This document shows, piece by piece, positions 1 through 6,683 of a stretch of 11,153 nucleotides of DNA. The notes below the pieces were generated by a model. The model was not told the origin of the DNA, made no database searches, and worked only from the letters and a program-made list of their open reading frames with translations. The translations under genes and the position numbers were made by a program. This stretch comes from Gammaproteobacteria bacterium (lineage in GTDB: Bacteria; Pseudomonadota; Gammaproteobacteria; Pseudomonadales; Pseudohongiellaceae): contig PWQG01000194.1 in assembly GCA_003556835.1 (NCBI GenBank), forward strand, positions 1-11,153, given 5' to 3'. Position 1 is the first letter of the stretch. Each line of letters starts with the position of its first letter.

Positions 1-52
1 GCGGTATGGGGGGATGGTCTGCTGCGCAAGGCGAAGGGGAGCATCAAGAGGT

Positions 53-140
53 GGATTCCAGGTCGTTCCCGCGAAAGCGGGCAGGAATGAGACCGCCGCA
101 GCGATCTCATTCCTATGTGGGTTTCCGCACGGATGACCGC
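53..140. repeat. REP-like palindromic repeat pair
   Basis: Two stem-loop units lie next to each other just past the end of the left beta-helix gene. Positions 68-81 form CCCGC-GAAA-GCGGG, a five-pair stem with a GNRA-type loop. Positions 83-92 (AGGAATGAGA) and 105-114 (TCTCATTCCT) form a perfect ten-base inverted repeat around a 12-base loop. Positions 118-131 (around GTGGGTTTCCGCAC) look like a decayed, oppositely oriented copy of the first stem. Dispersed repeats built around TTCCCGCGAAAGCGGGAA are common between genes in many proteobacteria, so this is most likely a chromosomal REP or BIME-type element. It may also help end transcription of the upstream gene, but no T-run is visible. Positions 1-52 show nothing recognisable. 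Confidence 0.6.
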
Positions 141-191
141 CAGAAGCATGGGGACAATGCTCCCATGATTCCTGATCAGCCATCTCGAGTC

Positions 192-1877
192 TCACCAGTT
201 CAGCCAGGCAAAGGCATCGCTGAAGATGCTGTCGTCCGGATCAACTCCGTAGTCGTCGACGCCGAATTCCATGGCGCCGATGTCCGGTCCGCTGCCGGCA
301 TGGCGCGGCAGGCGACGAAAATCCACTGGCGGCGCGAAATTGGAGTTGGCGGCATTGATCACAGGACTTCCCGGCAGTGGATACGGGTCGAAACCTGTCA
401 GCGTGGCGTCGGTAAGTTGCGGGGAGCCGTTGCAAAGGCTGTTGCCGGGGCAGGCACCATGGCGAACATTGCTGACATGATTGCTGTCCCAGACAATTGT
501 CTCGCTTGTGCCGGAGTAGTACAGGCAGCTGAGCTGGCTCGGGTTAAGGAAGTAGGGCTTGCCGATGATGACGTTGTTGAGCAGGCGCAGTTGCGAAGCA
601 TTGCTGCCGCCACCGCCGCTGATGACACAGTTGCCTTGACCTATGATCGTATTGTTGATCAGGTCGGTCTGCGAAGCGTTGCTCAAGCCGACGTATATGG
701 CATCACCCAAGGCTCTGCAGTGGTCGCCGGAGAGCATGTTGGGCTCATCGGCGAAGTAGCTGCAATTGCCGACCACCACCGAATTCTCGATCAGCGCCGA
801 GCGCGACACCTTGATCTGGTTGCCGGCATTGGATTCGACCAGTGTTCGCCGTATCGTGACGTGCCCATTGTCGTTGAGATAAAGCAGGTCGATGCCGTCG
901 GAGGTGTTGCGGTGGACACTGCTGTCTTCGAAGATCCAGTGGCCTCCGGACTGGGCCAGACCCACTCCATCGCCGTAGCCGCCGCCTCCCTGAGCCCAGC
1001 AGCCGAAAATCTCACCGTCGGGCCAGCGCTCGGCACATCCGTTGTACGCGATCTCGCTCTCCTTGAAGTGAATGGTGCCGCTGTTCGAGCTGTTGCCGCC
1101 AAGGTCTCCATCCCATCCGGCCCAGCCATTGGCGTTGATCCTGACTCGTTCAAGGGTCCAGTCGGTCAGTCGCCCGGCGTGGACGCCGCGATTGGCCAGC
1201 CCGTGGATATTGAGATCACGCAAGACGACGTTGCTGGAATCGCGTGCCGAGATCCCGGTCGACGCCCATTGGCCAAAGGGCGGCGAGCCACGATCGCAGG
1301 CAGCAACTTCACCCCCGCACTGCCCGTTGTGACAATGCGACACGATGCAGCTGCCGCGGTCGGTAATGTCCAGACAAGCCATCTCGACGTTGGAGCTGCC
1401 TTGCATGTTGACGACCATCCAGGCGCGTTCGGTACCCCACAGCTGCGGCGGCTGGGTGCAACCCTGGTCGTGGCCGGCACCGAGAATGCGGGTTGGTTGA
1501 CTCGGCGATGGGCCGCTGGGGATGGCAGCCATGTGACATTCCCAGGACCAGTTCTGATTACAGTTGCTGGAGGAAGGCGCCCCATAACCCATCATGAAGT
1601 TGCCCGGCCCGATGTGCAGGGTGTCACCGCCCTGGATACGCGGCGTGCCACCCGGAGGCAGGGCAACGAACGGATGATTCCAGGCACAGTCCTGGTTGCT
1701 GCCACTGCCAGGATAGGCACTGTTGGACAGCCCGGTACATTGGCTGGCACTGCCGCCGTCGGCACGAACGTAATAGGTTGTTGCCGAGGCTGCAGTGGCA
1801 ATCATCGAGAGAAATACGAGCAGAAGTACTTTTGGCAAGAAAGCCAGAGGAGAATGCCTATGGTTTGATGGACTCAT
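192..1877 (-). CDS. Secreted cysteine-rich parallel beta-helix protein with short IFSDAF-type tail
   Basis: A 561-residue exported protein. I chose the ATG at 1877 because it gives a clean signal peptide: a charged N-terminus, a hydrophobic run at about residues 15-28, and an ASA cleavage site at 30-32. The frame stays open to 2096, but the extra 73 residues look non-coding. The body (about 35-500) has many NN/VxI repeats typical of a right-handed parallel beta-helix, the fold of pectate and alginate lyases and epimerases. It is followed by a segment like the 'choice-of-anchor Q' domain (GSPVINAA near 503, DIGAMEF at 532-538). There are 18 cysteines, all conserved in its neighbour, suggesting a disulphide-rich extracellular protein. 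The tail ends with DDSIFSDAFAWLNW, resembling the C-terminal IFxDGFE motif I recall from secreted proteins of Xanthomonas relatives. A role in binding, cutting or modifying the polysaccharide made next door is inferred; no catalytic residue is assigned. Stop is TGA. Confidence 0.85.
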   Translation of the reverse strand: MSPSNHRHSPLAFLPKVLLLVFLSMIATAASATTYYVRADGGSASQCTGLSNSAYPGSGSNQDCAWNHPFVALPPGGTPRIQGGDTLHIGPGNFMMGYGAPSSSNCNQNWSWECHMAAIPSGPSPSQPTRILGAGHDQGCTQPPQLWGTERAWMVVNMQGSSNVEMACLDITDRGSCIVSHCHNGQCGGEVAACDRGSPPFGQWASTGISARDSSNVVLRDLNIHGLANRGVHAGRLTDWTLERVRINANGWAGWDGDLGGNSSNSGTIHFKESEIAYNGCAERWPDGEIFGCWAQGGGGYGDGVGLAQSGGHWIFEDSSVHRNTSDGIDLLYLNDNGHVTIRRTLVESNAGNQIKVSRSALIENSVVVGNCSYFADEPNMLSGDHCRALGDAIYVGLSNASQTDLINNTIIGQGNCVISGGGGSNASQLRLLNNVIIGKPYFLNPSQLSCLYYSGTSETIVWDSNHVSNVRHGACPGNSLCNGSPQLTDATLTGFDPYPLPGSPVINAANSNFAPPVDFRRLPRHAGSGPDIGAMEFGVDDYGVDPDDSIFSDAFAWLNW

Positions 1878-1959
1878 TGATCGATACACTCTGATTATGG
1901 ATTCGCGGATAATGTCGTTCACAGCTGGCGTGCTGTGGGTGATGTGCTGGGTTGCTGAT

Positions 1960-1992
1960 TTCCGTGGAAAAAGTATGTCAGCGCATTTGTTG
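1960..1992 (-). promoter_or_regulatory. 33-base upstream element, copy A
   Basis: This stretch, read on the minus strand, matches positions 4371-4339 upstream of the paralogous gene at 26 of 33 bases. The shared core includes AACAAAT, CTGACA and CCAC. Its downstream edge is 82 bases before the ATG at 1877. Conservation outside the coding region suggests a promoter or regulator-binding site carried along by the gene duplication. No convincing -35/-10 pair could be assigned. The rest of the 314-base gap between the two beta-helix genes (1878-2191) holds the readthrough tail and the hairpin listed separately, and otherwise nothing I recognise. Confidence 0.4.
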
Positions 1993-2103
1993 AAAAAACA
2001 TGTTGTGCCCGTTGGTGCGGCGTTGAATCGGCGTGCCTGAATTCTCGTGGCAGGCCAAGAACTGTGCTGCACATCACTATGTTTTGAGGCGTACAAGCCC
2101 TGG

Positions 2104-2137
2104 GCCGCTGCCCCGCGCAGATTGCTCGGGGCGCGGC
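2104..2137 (-). terminator. GC-rich hairpin, possible terminator
   Basis: On the minus strand GCCGCGCCCCG pairs with CGGGGC-A-GCGGC, giving 11 base pairs with one bulged A around an 11-base loop. It starts 10 bases after the second amber codon (2149-2147) of the upstream beta-helix frame and before the next gene, where a terminator would be expected. No T-run follows, so it is not a canonical Rho-independent terminator. It may instead stabilise the 3' end of the message or attenuate transcription into the next gene. Confidence 0.4.
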
Positions 2138-2146
2138 CGTGGTGGT

Positions 2147-2194
2147 CTAGAAGAATGCGGTGACGCTTTCCGAGCAGTGCTGGCTGGACGACTA
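2147..2194 (-). other. In-frame continuation past an amber stop
   Basis: The beta-helix gene above stops with TAG at 2194-2192. The same frame continues as SSSQHCSESVTAFF and ends at a second TAG (2149-2147). The C-terminal domain of this gene belongs to a type whose members, as I recall them, end with YxVCEAGTxTCSNxVTVxF. The continuation supplies exactly that last part: a second cysteine, then a xSVTxxF strand. The amber codon sits where the family has glutamate, so a single GAG to TAG change would explain it. It could be a real nonsense mutation, a sequence error or a site of readthrough. The resemblance is from memory and needs an alignment. Confidence 0.6.
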
Positions 2195-4303
2195 GCAGAC
2201 CTGGTAGATCGCGGAACCTGGCCCCCGGCCGAGAGTGCTATCCCTGTATGCACCCAGGTTGGGAGCCGTGCCCAGCCACTCGCCATCGCGATAGATATCC
2301 ACCGCGTCGGTGCCGGCGCCTGACCATTCCAGGTCTGCAATCCGGTGCCCTCGATGGCGGAAGCCGGTCGCGATCAGTGTGAGTGCCGGCGCCTCGTTGT
2401 CGGGTTCCGTGACTGTCACAGTCTGGCTGCTTGAATTGCTGTTGCCGGCAACGTCGGTGACCGTCAGCATCACGGTATAACTGCCTGAAGCTGCGTAGCT
2501 GTGGCTGACGTCGCTGGTGCTGGCTGTGGCGCCGTCACCGAGGTTCCAGGCGAAATTAATTCCCTCACCGGTACTCCCGCTGCCGTCGAAATAACAGTCG
2601 AGATCGTTACAGTGATAGGTGAAGCTGGCCTCAGGCGGATCTTCGGGCGGATCGATCGGGTCCGGCTCTGCCTCTGGATCTGGTTCTGGTTCGTCCCTCC
2701 ATTCGATGGCGCCGATGTCCGGTCCACCGGCCACGCCGCGGGGGAGGTCGAAGAAATCACGGGCCGGAGCATGCTCGCCATTGGCTGCTGCGATCAGCGG
2801 GCTACCGTCCATTGGCTCGGCATCGAAACCGGCCAGCAGCGGATCGGCGATCATGGGTGAACCCAGACAAAGACTGTTGCCGGGGCAGGCATTGTGGCGT
2901 ACTTCATCGATGTAATTGTTTGTCCACTCCACTGACTCACTGCTGCCGGAGTAGTACAGGCAGCTTTGCTTCGATGAATCGTGCCAGTAGGGCTTGCCCA
3001 TGAAGAGGTTGTTGATCATGCGCAGACGTGACTCGCTGCTGCCGCCACCCCCGCTGACGACGCAGTTGCCCTGGCCGACGATCGTGTTGTTGATCAGATC
3101 GGTTTGGGCGTTGTTTCTCAAGCCGACGTAAATGGCATCGCCCATGGCCCGACATTGATCACCCGGGTGCATGTTGGGGAAGTCGGCAAAATAGGCGCAA
3201 TGACCGACAATGATCGAGTTTTCGATCAGCGCCTCGCGTGACACCTTGATCTGATTGCCGGCATTGGCTTCAACCAGTGTGCGCCTAATGGTGACCCGGC
3301 CGTCATCGTTCAGGTAAAGCAGGTCTAGGCCATCGGAAGTATTGTGGTGGACAGTGCTGTCCTCGAAGATCCAGTGACCGCCGGATTCGGCCAGGCCCAG
3401 GCCGTCACCGTAGCCACCGCCACCCTGCGCCCAGCAGCCGAATATCTCTCCATCGGGCCAACGTTCCCCGCATCCATTCCAGCCAATCTCCACTTCACTG
3501 AAGTGCAGTGTGCCGCTGTTGGAGCTGTTGCCTCCCAGGTCGCCATCCCAACCGCTCCAGCCGTTGGCATTGATCCGAACCCGTTCAAGGTACCAGTCAG
3601 CGAGGCGTCCGGCGAAAACGCCACGATTGGCCAGACCATGGATGTTGAGGTCACGCAAGACCACGTTGCTGGAGTCTCGTGCCGAGATTCCAGTCGAGGC
3701 CCACTGACCAAATGGTGGAGAGCTGCGATTGCAGGCGGCAACTTCGCCATCACACTGGCCGTTATGACAATGTGACTCGATGCAGCTGCCGCGGTCGGTG
3801 ATCTCCAGGCAGGCCAGTTCGACATTGGAACTGCCCTCGAGGTTGACTACCATCCACGATCTTTCCGTTCCCCACAGTTCAGGGGGCTGTTGGCATCCCT
3901 CATCGTGGCCCTGTCCGAGTATGCGGGTGGGTTGATCCGGTGAGGGACCACTGGGTACCCGTGTCATGTGACACTCCCAGGACCAGCTCTGGTGACAGTT
4001 TTCGGAAGAAGGCGCGCCGTACCCCATCATGAAGCTGGCTGATTCGATGTGAAGAGTATCCCCGCCCTGGATGCGTGCCGGCCCGCCGGGCGGGAGGGCA
4101 ACGAAAGGATGATTCCAGGCACAGTCCTGATTGGTGCCGCTGCCGGGGTAGGGAAGATCAGCCTGGCCTGTGCACTGGCTGGCGCTGCCACCATCGGTAC
4201 GCACGAAATAGGTCGATGCCGCAGCATCGAAAGCGATGATGGAAAACAGCAGAACGAAGAAGGTTGTTTGTACGCGAAAAAACTGACCGGAAGATGCTTT
4301 CAT
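2192..4303 (-). CDS. Secreted cysteine-rich parallel beta-helix protein with PKD and C-terminal beta-sandwich domains
   Basis: A 703-residue exported protein, paralogous to the gene downstream. Residues 1-29 form a signal peptide (hydrophobic core about 14-25, AAA before the cleavage). Residues 30-535 match the neighbour without a gap: 88 of 100 residues are identical at 151-250 and 71 of 100 at 351-450, counted by hand. This part is a parallel beta-helix ending in a 'choice-of-anchor Q'-like segment (DIGAIEW). Next come an acidic, proline-rich linker (537-558) and a PKD domain (about 557-632, with FDGSGSTG, WNLGDG and the HSYAASGSYTVMLTVTD signature). The last part (about 640-703) is a small Fn3-like module with LEWSGA and VDIYRDG. 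That last module is cut by an amber codon before its final strand. PKD and Fn3-like modules usually mediate adhesion or polysaccharide binding. Likely extracellular; acting on the polysaccharide of the adjacent locus is inferred. The ATG at 4303 has only a weak upstream GTGAGTGAAAG as ribosome site. Confidence 0.87.
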   Translation of the reverse strand: MKASSGQFFRVQTTFFVLLFSIIAFDAAASTYFVRTDGGSASQCTGQADLPYPGSGTNQDCAWNHPFVALPPGGPARIQGGDTLHIESASFMMGYGAPSSENCHQSWSWECHMTRVPSGPSPDQPTRILGQGHDEGCQQPPELWGTERSWMVVNLEGSSNVELACLEITDRGSCIESHCHNGQCDGEVAACNRSSPPFGQWASTGISARDSSNVVLRDLNIHGLANRGVFAGRLADWYLERVRINANGWSGWDGDLGGNSSNSGTLHFSEVEIGWNGCGERWPDGEIFGCWAQGGGGYGDGLGLAESGGHWIFEDSTVHHNTSDGLDLLYLNDDGRVTIRRTLVEANAGNQIKVSREALIENSIIVGHCAYFADFPNMHPGDQCRAMGDAIYVGLRNNAQTDLINNTIVGQGNCVVSGGGGSSESRLRMINNLFMGKPYWHDSSKQSCLYYSGSSESVEWTNNYIDEVRHNACPGNSLCLGSPMIADPLLAGFDAEPMDGSPLIAAANGEHAPARDFFDLPRGVAGGPDIGAIEWRDEPEPDPEAEPDPIDPPEDPPEASFTYHCNDLDCYFDGSGSTGEGINFAWNLGDGATASTSDVSHSYAASGSYTVMLTVTDVAGNSNSSSQTVTVTEPDNEAPALTLIATGFRHRGHRIADLEWSGAGTDAVDIYRDGEWLGTAPNLGAYRDSTLGRGPGSAIYQVC

Positions 4304-4338
4304 CCACTTTCACTCACTGAGAATTGCCCCTTCACTTG

Positions 4339-4371
4339 TTCGGTGGCAATAGTCTGTCAGTGAATTTGTTC
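4339..4371 (-). promoter_or_regulatory. 33-base upstream element, copy B
   Basis: This is the partner of the element at 1960-1992: same orientation, 26 of 33 bases identical, but only 35 bases from its ATG instead of 82. A TATACT hexamer (4381-4376 on the minus strand), five of six with the -10 consensus, lies just upstream. I see no good -35 at normal spacing, and TATACT is not kept in copy A. A shared regulator-binding site or promoter part is the simplest reading. Confidence 0.4.
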
Positions 4372-4496
4372 AGAAAGTATATGGCAGATGTTGTCGGAGA
4401 GGAAAAGTTGGGTGAGCCCCATCAAGGTAGGGAATCGAATGGGAGATGGATGCCCCAGTGTTTGCGAGCGCACATGAAGAATCCGGTGAAAGAGAG

Positions 4497-4516
4497 CCGG
4501 AAATATCTTGTTCCGG
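4497..4516. repeat. Small inverted repeat
   Basis: CCGGAA and TTCCGG form a perfect six-base inverted repeat around an eight-base AT-rich loop, directly beside the large inverted repeat. It could be part of the same element or a small operator-like site. Function is unknown. Confidence 0.3.
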
Positions 4517-4525
4517 CATTACCTG

Positions 4526-4617
4526 CAGGTGGCATTGGTCAGAAGTCGGGAGGGTGTTCGGTTGTGACGTCCAGCGCCTCCTTCGAAGTCCTCCCGACTT
4601 CTGGCCAATACCACCTG
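4526..4617. repeat. Large inverted repeat (28-base arms) after the deacetylase gene
   Basis: The arms at 4526-4553 and 4590-4617 are reverse complements with two mismatches in 28 bases, separated by a 36-base loop. The right arm ends five bases beyond the deacetylase stop codon. In RNA this would be a very stable long hairpin, so it could terminate or process the biosynthetic message before the beta-helix genes. No T-run follows on the minus strand. It could also be a small non-autonomous mobile repeat; I see no clear target duplication at its edges. The loop contains two short palindromes (GACGTC, CTTCGAAG). The remainder of the gene-free stretch 4304-4622 shows only this, the small inverted repeat and copy B of the upstream element. 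Confidence 0.7.
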
Positions 4618-4622
4618 ATTTT

Positions 4623-5738
4623 CTAGATGCGTATCCGGCTCAGCGGTCGCCTGCTCAGGCAATACAGTCCACTGAGTTTCCACTCGAAACGCGACATGCA
4701 GTCCTGGTAGCCGACAGCTACTCTGGGCAGTGCAAGCAGGTGGTTCCGATGAAACTTCTGGAGATGTCCAAGACGCGTGGTTACTGCAGACTCAAAACCC
4801 AGCTCGCGAGCAACCTTGAATTCTCGCTTGCATGCCTGCTGGTTGCTGCCGAAAGGATAGGCCAGGTGGTCGACTGGACGCTCGAGCCAGGACTGCAGGA
4901 GTTCGCGTGACCGAAGGAGCTCGTGACGCAGTTGAATGTCGGACAGACGGCTCAGCACAAGGTGATGGTGTGTGTGGGCACCGATCGTGATTAACGGATC
5001 GTCGGCCAGTTTTGCCAGGTGTCGCCGACGGAGCACCAGGCTTGAGTAGTTGAAGTGGTGGGGGTGCTCGGCTTGCAGCATGGCCATGAAGTCCGATTGC
5101 TCTTCCGGACTCATTCTTTTCATCAGCCGGTTCAGAAACACGTAGGCCAGTCGTTTCTCCATGACGTTGGTCGAACTGATGTTGTATTCCCGGCCCTGCC
5201 AGTCGATATGGAGATTCGACTGTCCGGCAACCAGTTGTTCCAGCTCATACCACCACAGCCTTGATGTCTGTTCGATCAGGCCGGTGGCGATGTACACGGT
5301 TGCAGGAATTCCATGTGATTGGAGAACGGGCAGGGCGAGCGTCAGATTGTCGAGATAGCCGTCATCGAATGTCACCACCACGCTGCCTGGAGGGAGGCGG
5401 CCGCTCTTGAGTTGCTCAATGGCCTGGTGCAGAGAAATGCAATTGTAGTTGCGTGCCAGGAATGCCATTTGCTCATTGAAGGCGCGGGTGCTGACAATCA
5501 GCTCCTGGTTGGGCAGGAAGCTCGACTGTATTGTGGCCCGAGTCTGCTCGTCCTCACAGATCCGGTGATACATGAGACAGGTGCCCAGTCCCGCGAAAAG
5601 ACTGGCCAATGGGCGGGTGAGGGTTGAGCGTGCGACCGCACCCCGCCAGACATTCGAGAAACCGGGATTACGTGCGTCATTGAAGCGCGCCTTCAGGTCT
5701 GGTTGTGGCAGGGTCCTGGACAGGATCTTCATGTCCAT
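4623..5738 (-). CDS. Polysaccharide deacetylase (NodB homology, CE4-type)
   Basis: A 371-residue protein with the metal-dependent deacetylase motifs in order. TFDDGY is at 123-128, with D125 as likely base and D126 as metal ligand. The two-histidine motif is HTHHH at 255-259, and YPFG is at 294-297. A preceding CLMYHR block (54-59) is also typical. The stretch between the first and second motifs is long (about 125 residues). No signal peptide or membrane segment is visible, so the protein may act in the cytoplasm, on lipid-linked intermediates, or leave by another route. The likely job is removing N- or O-acetyl groups from the polysaccharide or its precursor. The start could be the ATG at 5738 or the one at 5732. 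The latter overlaps the upstream stop as ATGA and sits at better spacing from GGGCGA, so it may be the real one. Stop is TAG, followed by the large inverted repeat. Confidence 0.9.
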   Translation of the reverse strand: MDMKILSRTLPQPDLKARFNDARNPGFSNVWRGAVARSTLTRPLASLFAGLGTCLMYHRICEDEQTRATIQSSFLPNQELIVSTRAFNEQMAFLARNYNCISLHQAIEQLKSGRLPPGSVVVTFDDGYLDNLTLALPVLQSHGIPATVYIATGLIEQTSRLWWYELEQLVAGQSNLHIDWQGREYNISSTNVMEKRLAYVFLNRLMKRMSPEEQSDFMAMLQAEHPHHFNYSSLVLRRRHLAKLADDPLITIGAHTHHHLVLSRLSDIQLRHELLRSRELLQSWLERPVDHLAYPFGSNQQACKREFKVARELGFESAVTTRLGHLQKFHRNHLLALPRVAVGYQDCMSRFEWKLSGLYCLSRRPLSRIRI

Positions 5739-6682
5739 TTCGCCCGCGCTCGGTTCGCGATTCGTGTCGGTAGATAACTGCGAATCAACGTGCGGCCTGC
5801 CCGGGTTGACCAGCCGATCCTGAGGGATCGCTTCAGGGCGTCGCGGGCCTGCTCGAGTCGGCCGTCTTCCAGCAAGCGATAGCCATAGCTGAAAAGATAG
5901 TCAGAAAAATGGGCATCAATTCTTCGCCGGTTTTCTCTGGCAAACTCGGGATGTGACTCCAGGAACCTTTGCAGGGTCTGAAGATCGGTGTGTGCATCCA
6001 GCTCATAATCCTCACGACTCAGGCTATCGGATCGAACCGTACGCTCGAGTAGTGGCTGCGGCGCACAGCCGATGAGGTAGCTGGCGACTATTCGAAGAAA
6101 CAGGTCATTGTCTTCACCAACTTTCAGCGATTCATTGAAATAGCCCACATCATCAAGGACGGTCCGGGGGATCATGACGCTGGATGTGATCAAAAAGAAA
6201 TCGCAGATATAGTCGAGCAAGACATCGCCTTGATCCACACGGGATCGACGCGACCAGTTCTCCAGTTTCTTCCCATTCTGATCGACAAACGTACAACCGC
6301 AGTGAACCAGGCCGACAGTCGGGGCGGCATCGAAGACAGCTACCTGCTGAGATATCTTGTCAGGAAGCCAGCGATCGTCTGCATCAAGGAATGCAATCAA
6401 ATCCCCATTGCTCAGCAGGATCGCCAGGTTTCGCGCAGAGGAGACCCCCTGGTTTGGCTGACTGCATACCTTCAGATCATACAGTTGATGCTCGTATTTT
6501 TCCGCGATGTGAAGTGACTCATCGGTCGAGCCGTCATCAACCAGCAAGACTTCGATTCTATTTGCCGGGTAGGTCTGATTTCTGACGGAATCCAGTGCTC
6601 TTTCGAGGAAACGGGCGGCATTGAACGCAGGGAGAATCACGCTGACCAGCGGTTTGGTGATATCGCTTTCAGGCTGATTCAT
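5729..6682 (-). CDS. Family 2 glycosyltransferase (GT-A fold)
   Basis: A 317-residue inverting glycosyltransferase of the GT2 type. The nucleotide-binding start VSVILPAFN (13-21), VDDGST (48-53), the metal-binding DADD (100-103) and the probable catalytic-base region GEDNDLFLRI (189-198) are all present. It has no membrane segment, so it probably works at the inner face of the membrane, adding a sugar to the undecaprenyl-linked repeat. Donor and acceptor cannot be read from the sequence. The C-terminal 80 residues are helical and contain a TPR-like stretch (YGYRLLEDGRLEQARDALKR). The ATG at 6682 follows the galE stop after one base and has GGGAG nine bases upstream. Its end overlaps the deacetylase start, indicating coupled translation. 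Confidence 0.92.
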   Translation of the reverse strand: MNQPESDITKPLVSVILPAFNAARFLERALDSVRNQTYPANRIEVLLVDDGSTDESLHIAEKYEHQLYDLKVCSQPNQGVSSARNLAILLSNGDLIAFLDADDRWLPDKISQQVAVFDAAPTVGLVHCGCTFVDQNGKKLENWSRRSRVDQGDVLLDYICDFFLITSSVMIPRTVLDDVGYFNESLKVGEDNDLFLRIVASYLIGCAPQPLLERTVRSDSLSREDYELDAHTDLQTLQRFLESHPEFARENRRRIDAHFSDYLFSYGYRLLEDGRLEQARDALKRSLRIGWSTRAGRTLIRSYLPTRIANRARAKWT

Positions 6683-6683
6683 C

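Noticed and set aside
6..1868. Open frame of 620 codons on the plus strand opposite the left beta-helix gene
   Set aside because: It lies fully antisense to a gene with a signal peptide and a close paralogue, and its own translation shows no domain or plausible start. GC-rich third positions of the real gene explain its length.
1878..2096. N-terminal extension of the left beta-helix gene to an ATG at 2096
   Set aside because: The added 73 residues would bury the signal peptide, have no counterpart in the paralogue, and overlap the conserved upstream element.
4526..4617. Integron attC site
   Set aside because: Size and fold are superficially similar, but the paired RYYYAAC/GTTRRRY core sites are not at the ends, and no integrase or cassette is nearby.
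4623..4625. Amber stop of the deacetylase as a second readthrough or recoding case
   Set aside because: The frame beyond it runs into the inverted repeat and gives nothing resembling a deacetylase C-terminus; the protein already looks complete. General amber recoding is not supported.
4324..4910. Plus-strand open frames across the gap and the deacetylase end
   Set aside because: They cross the inverted repeat, lie antisense to the deacetylase and show no recognisable protein features.
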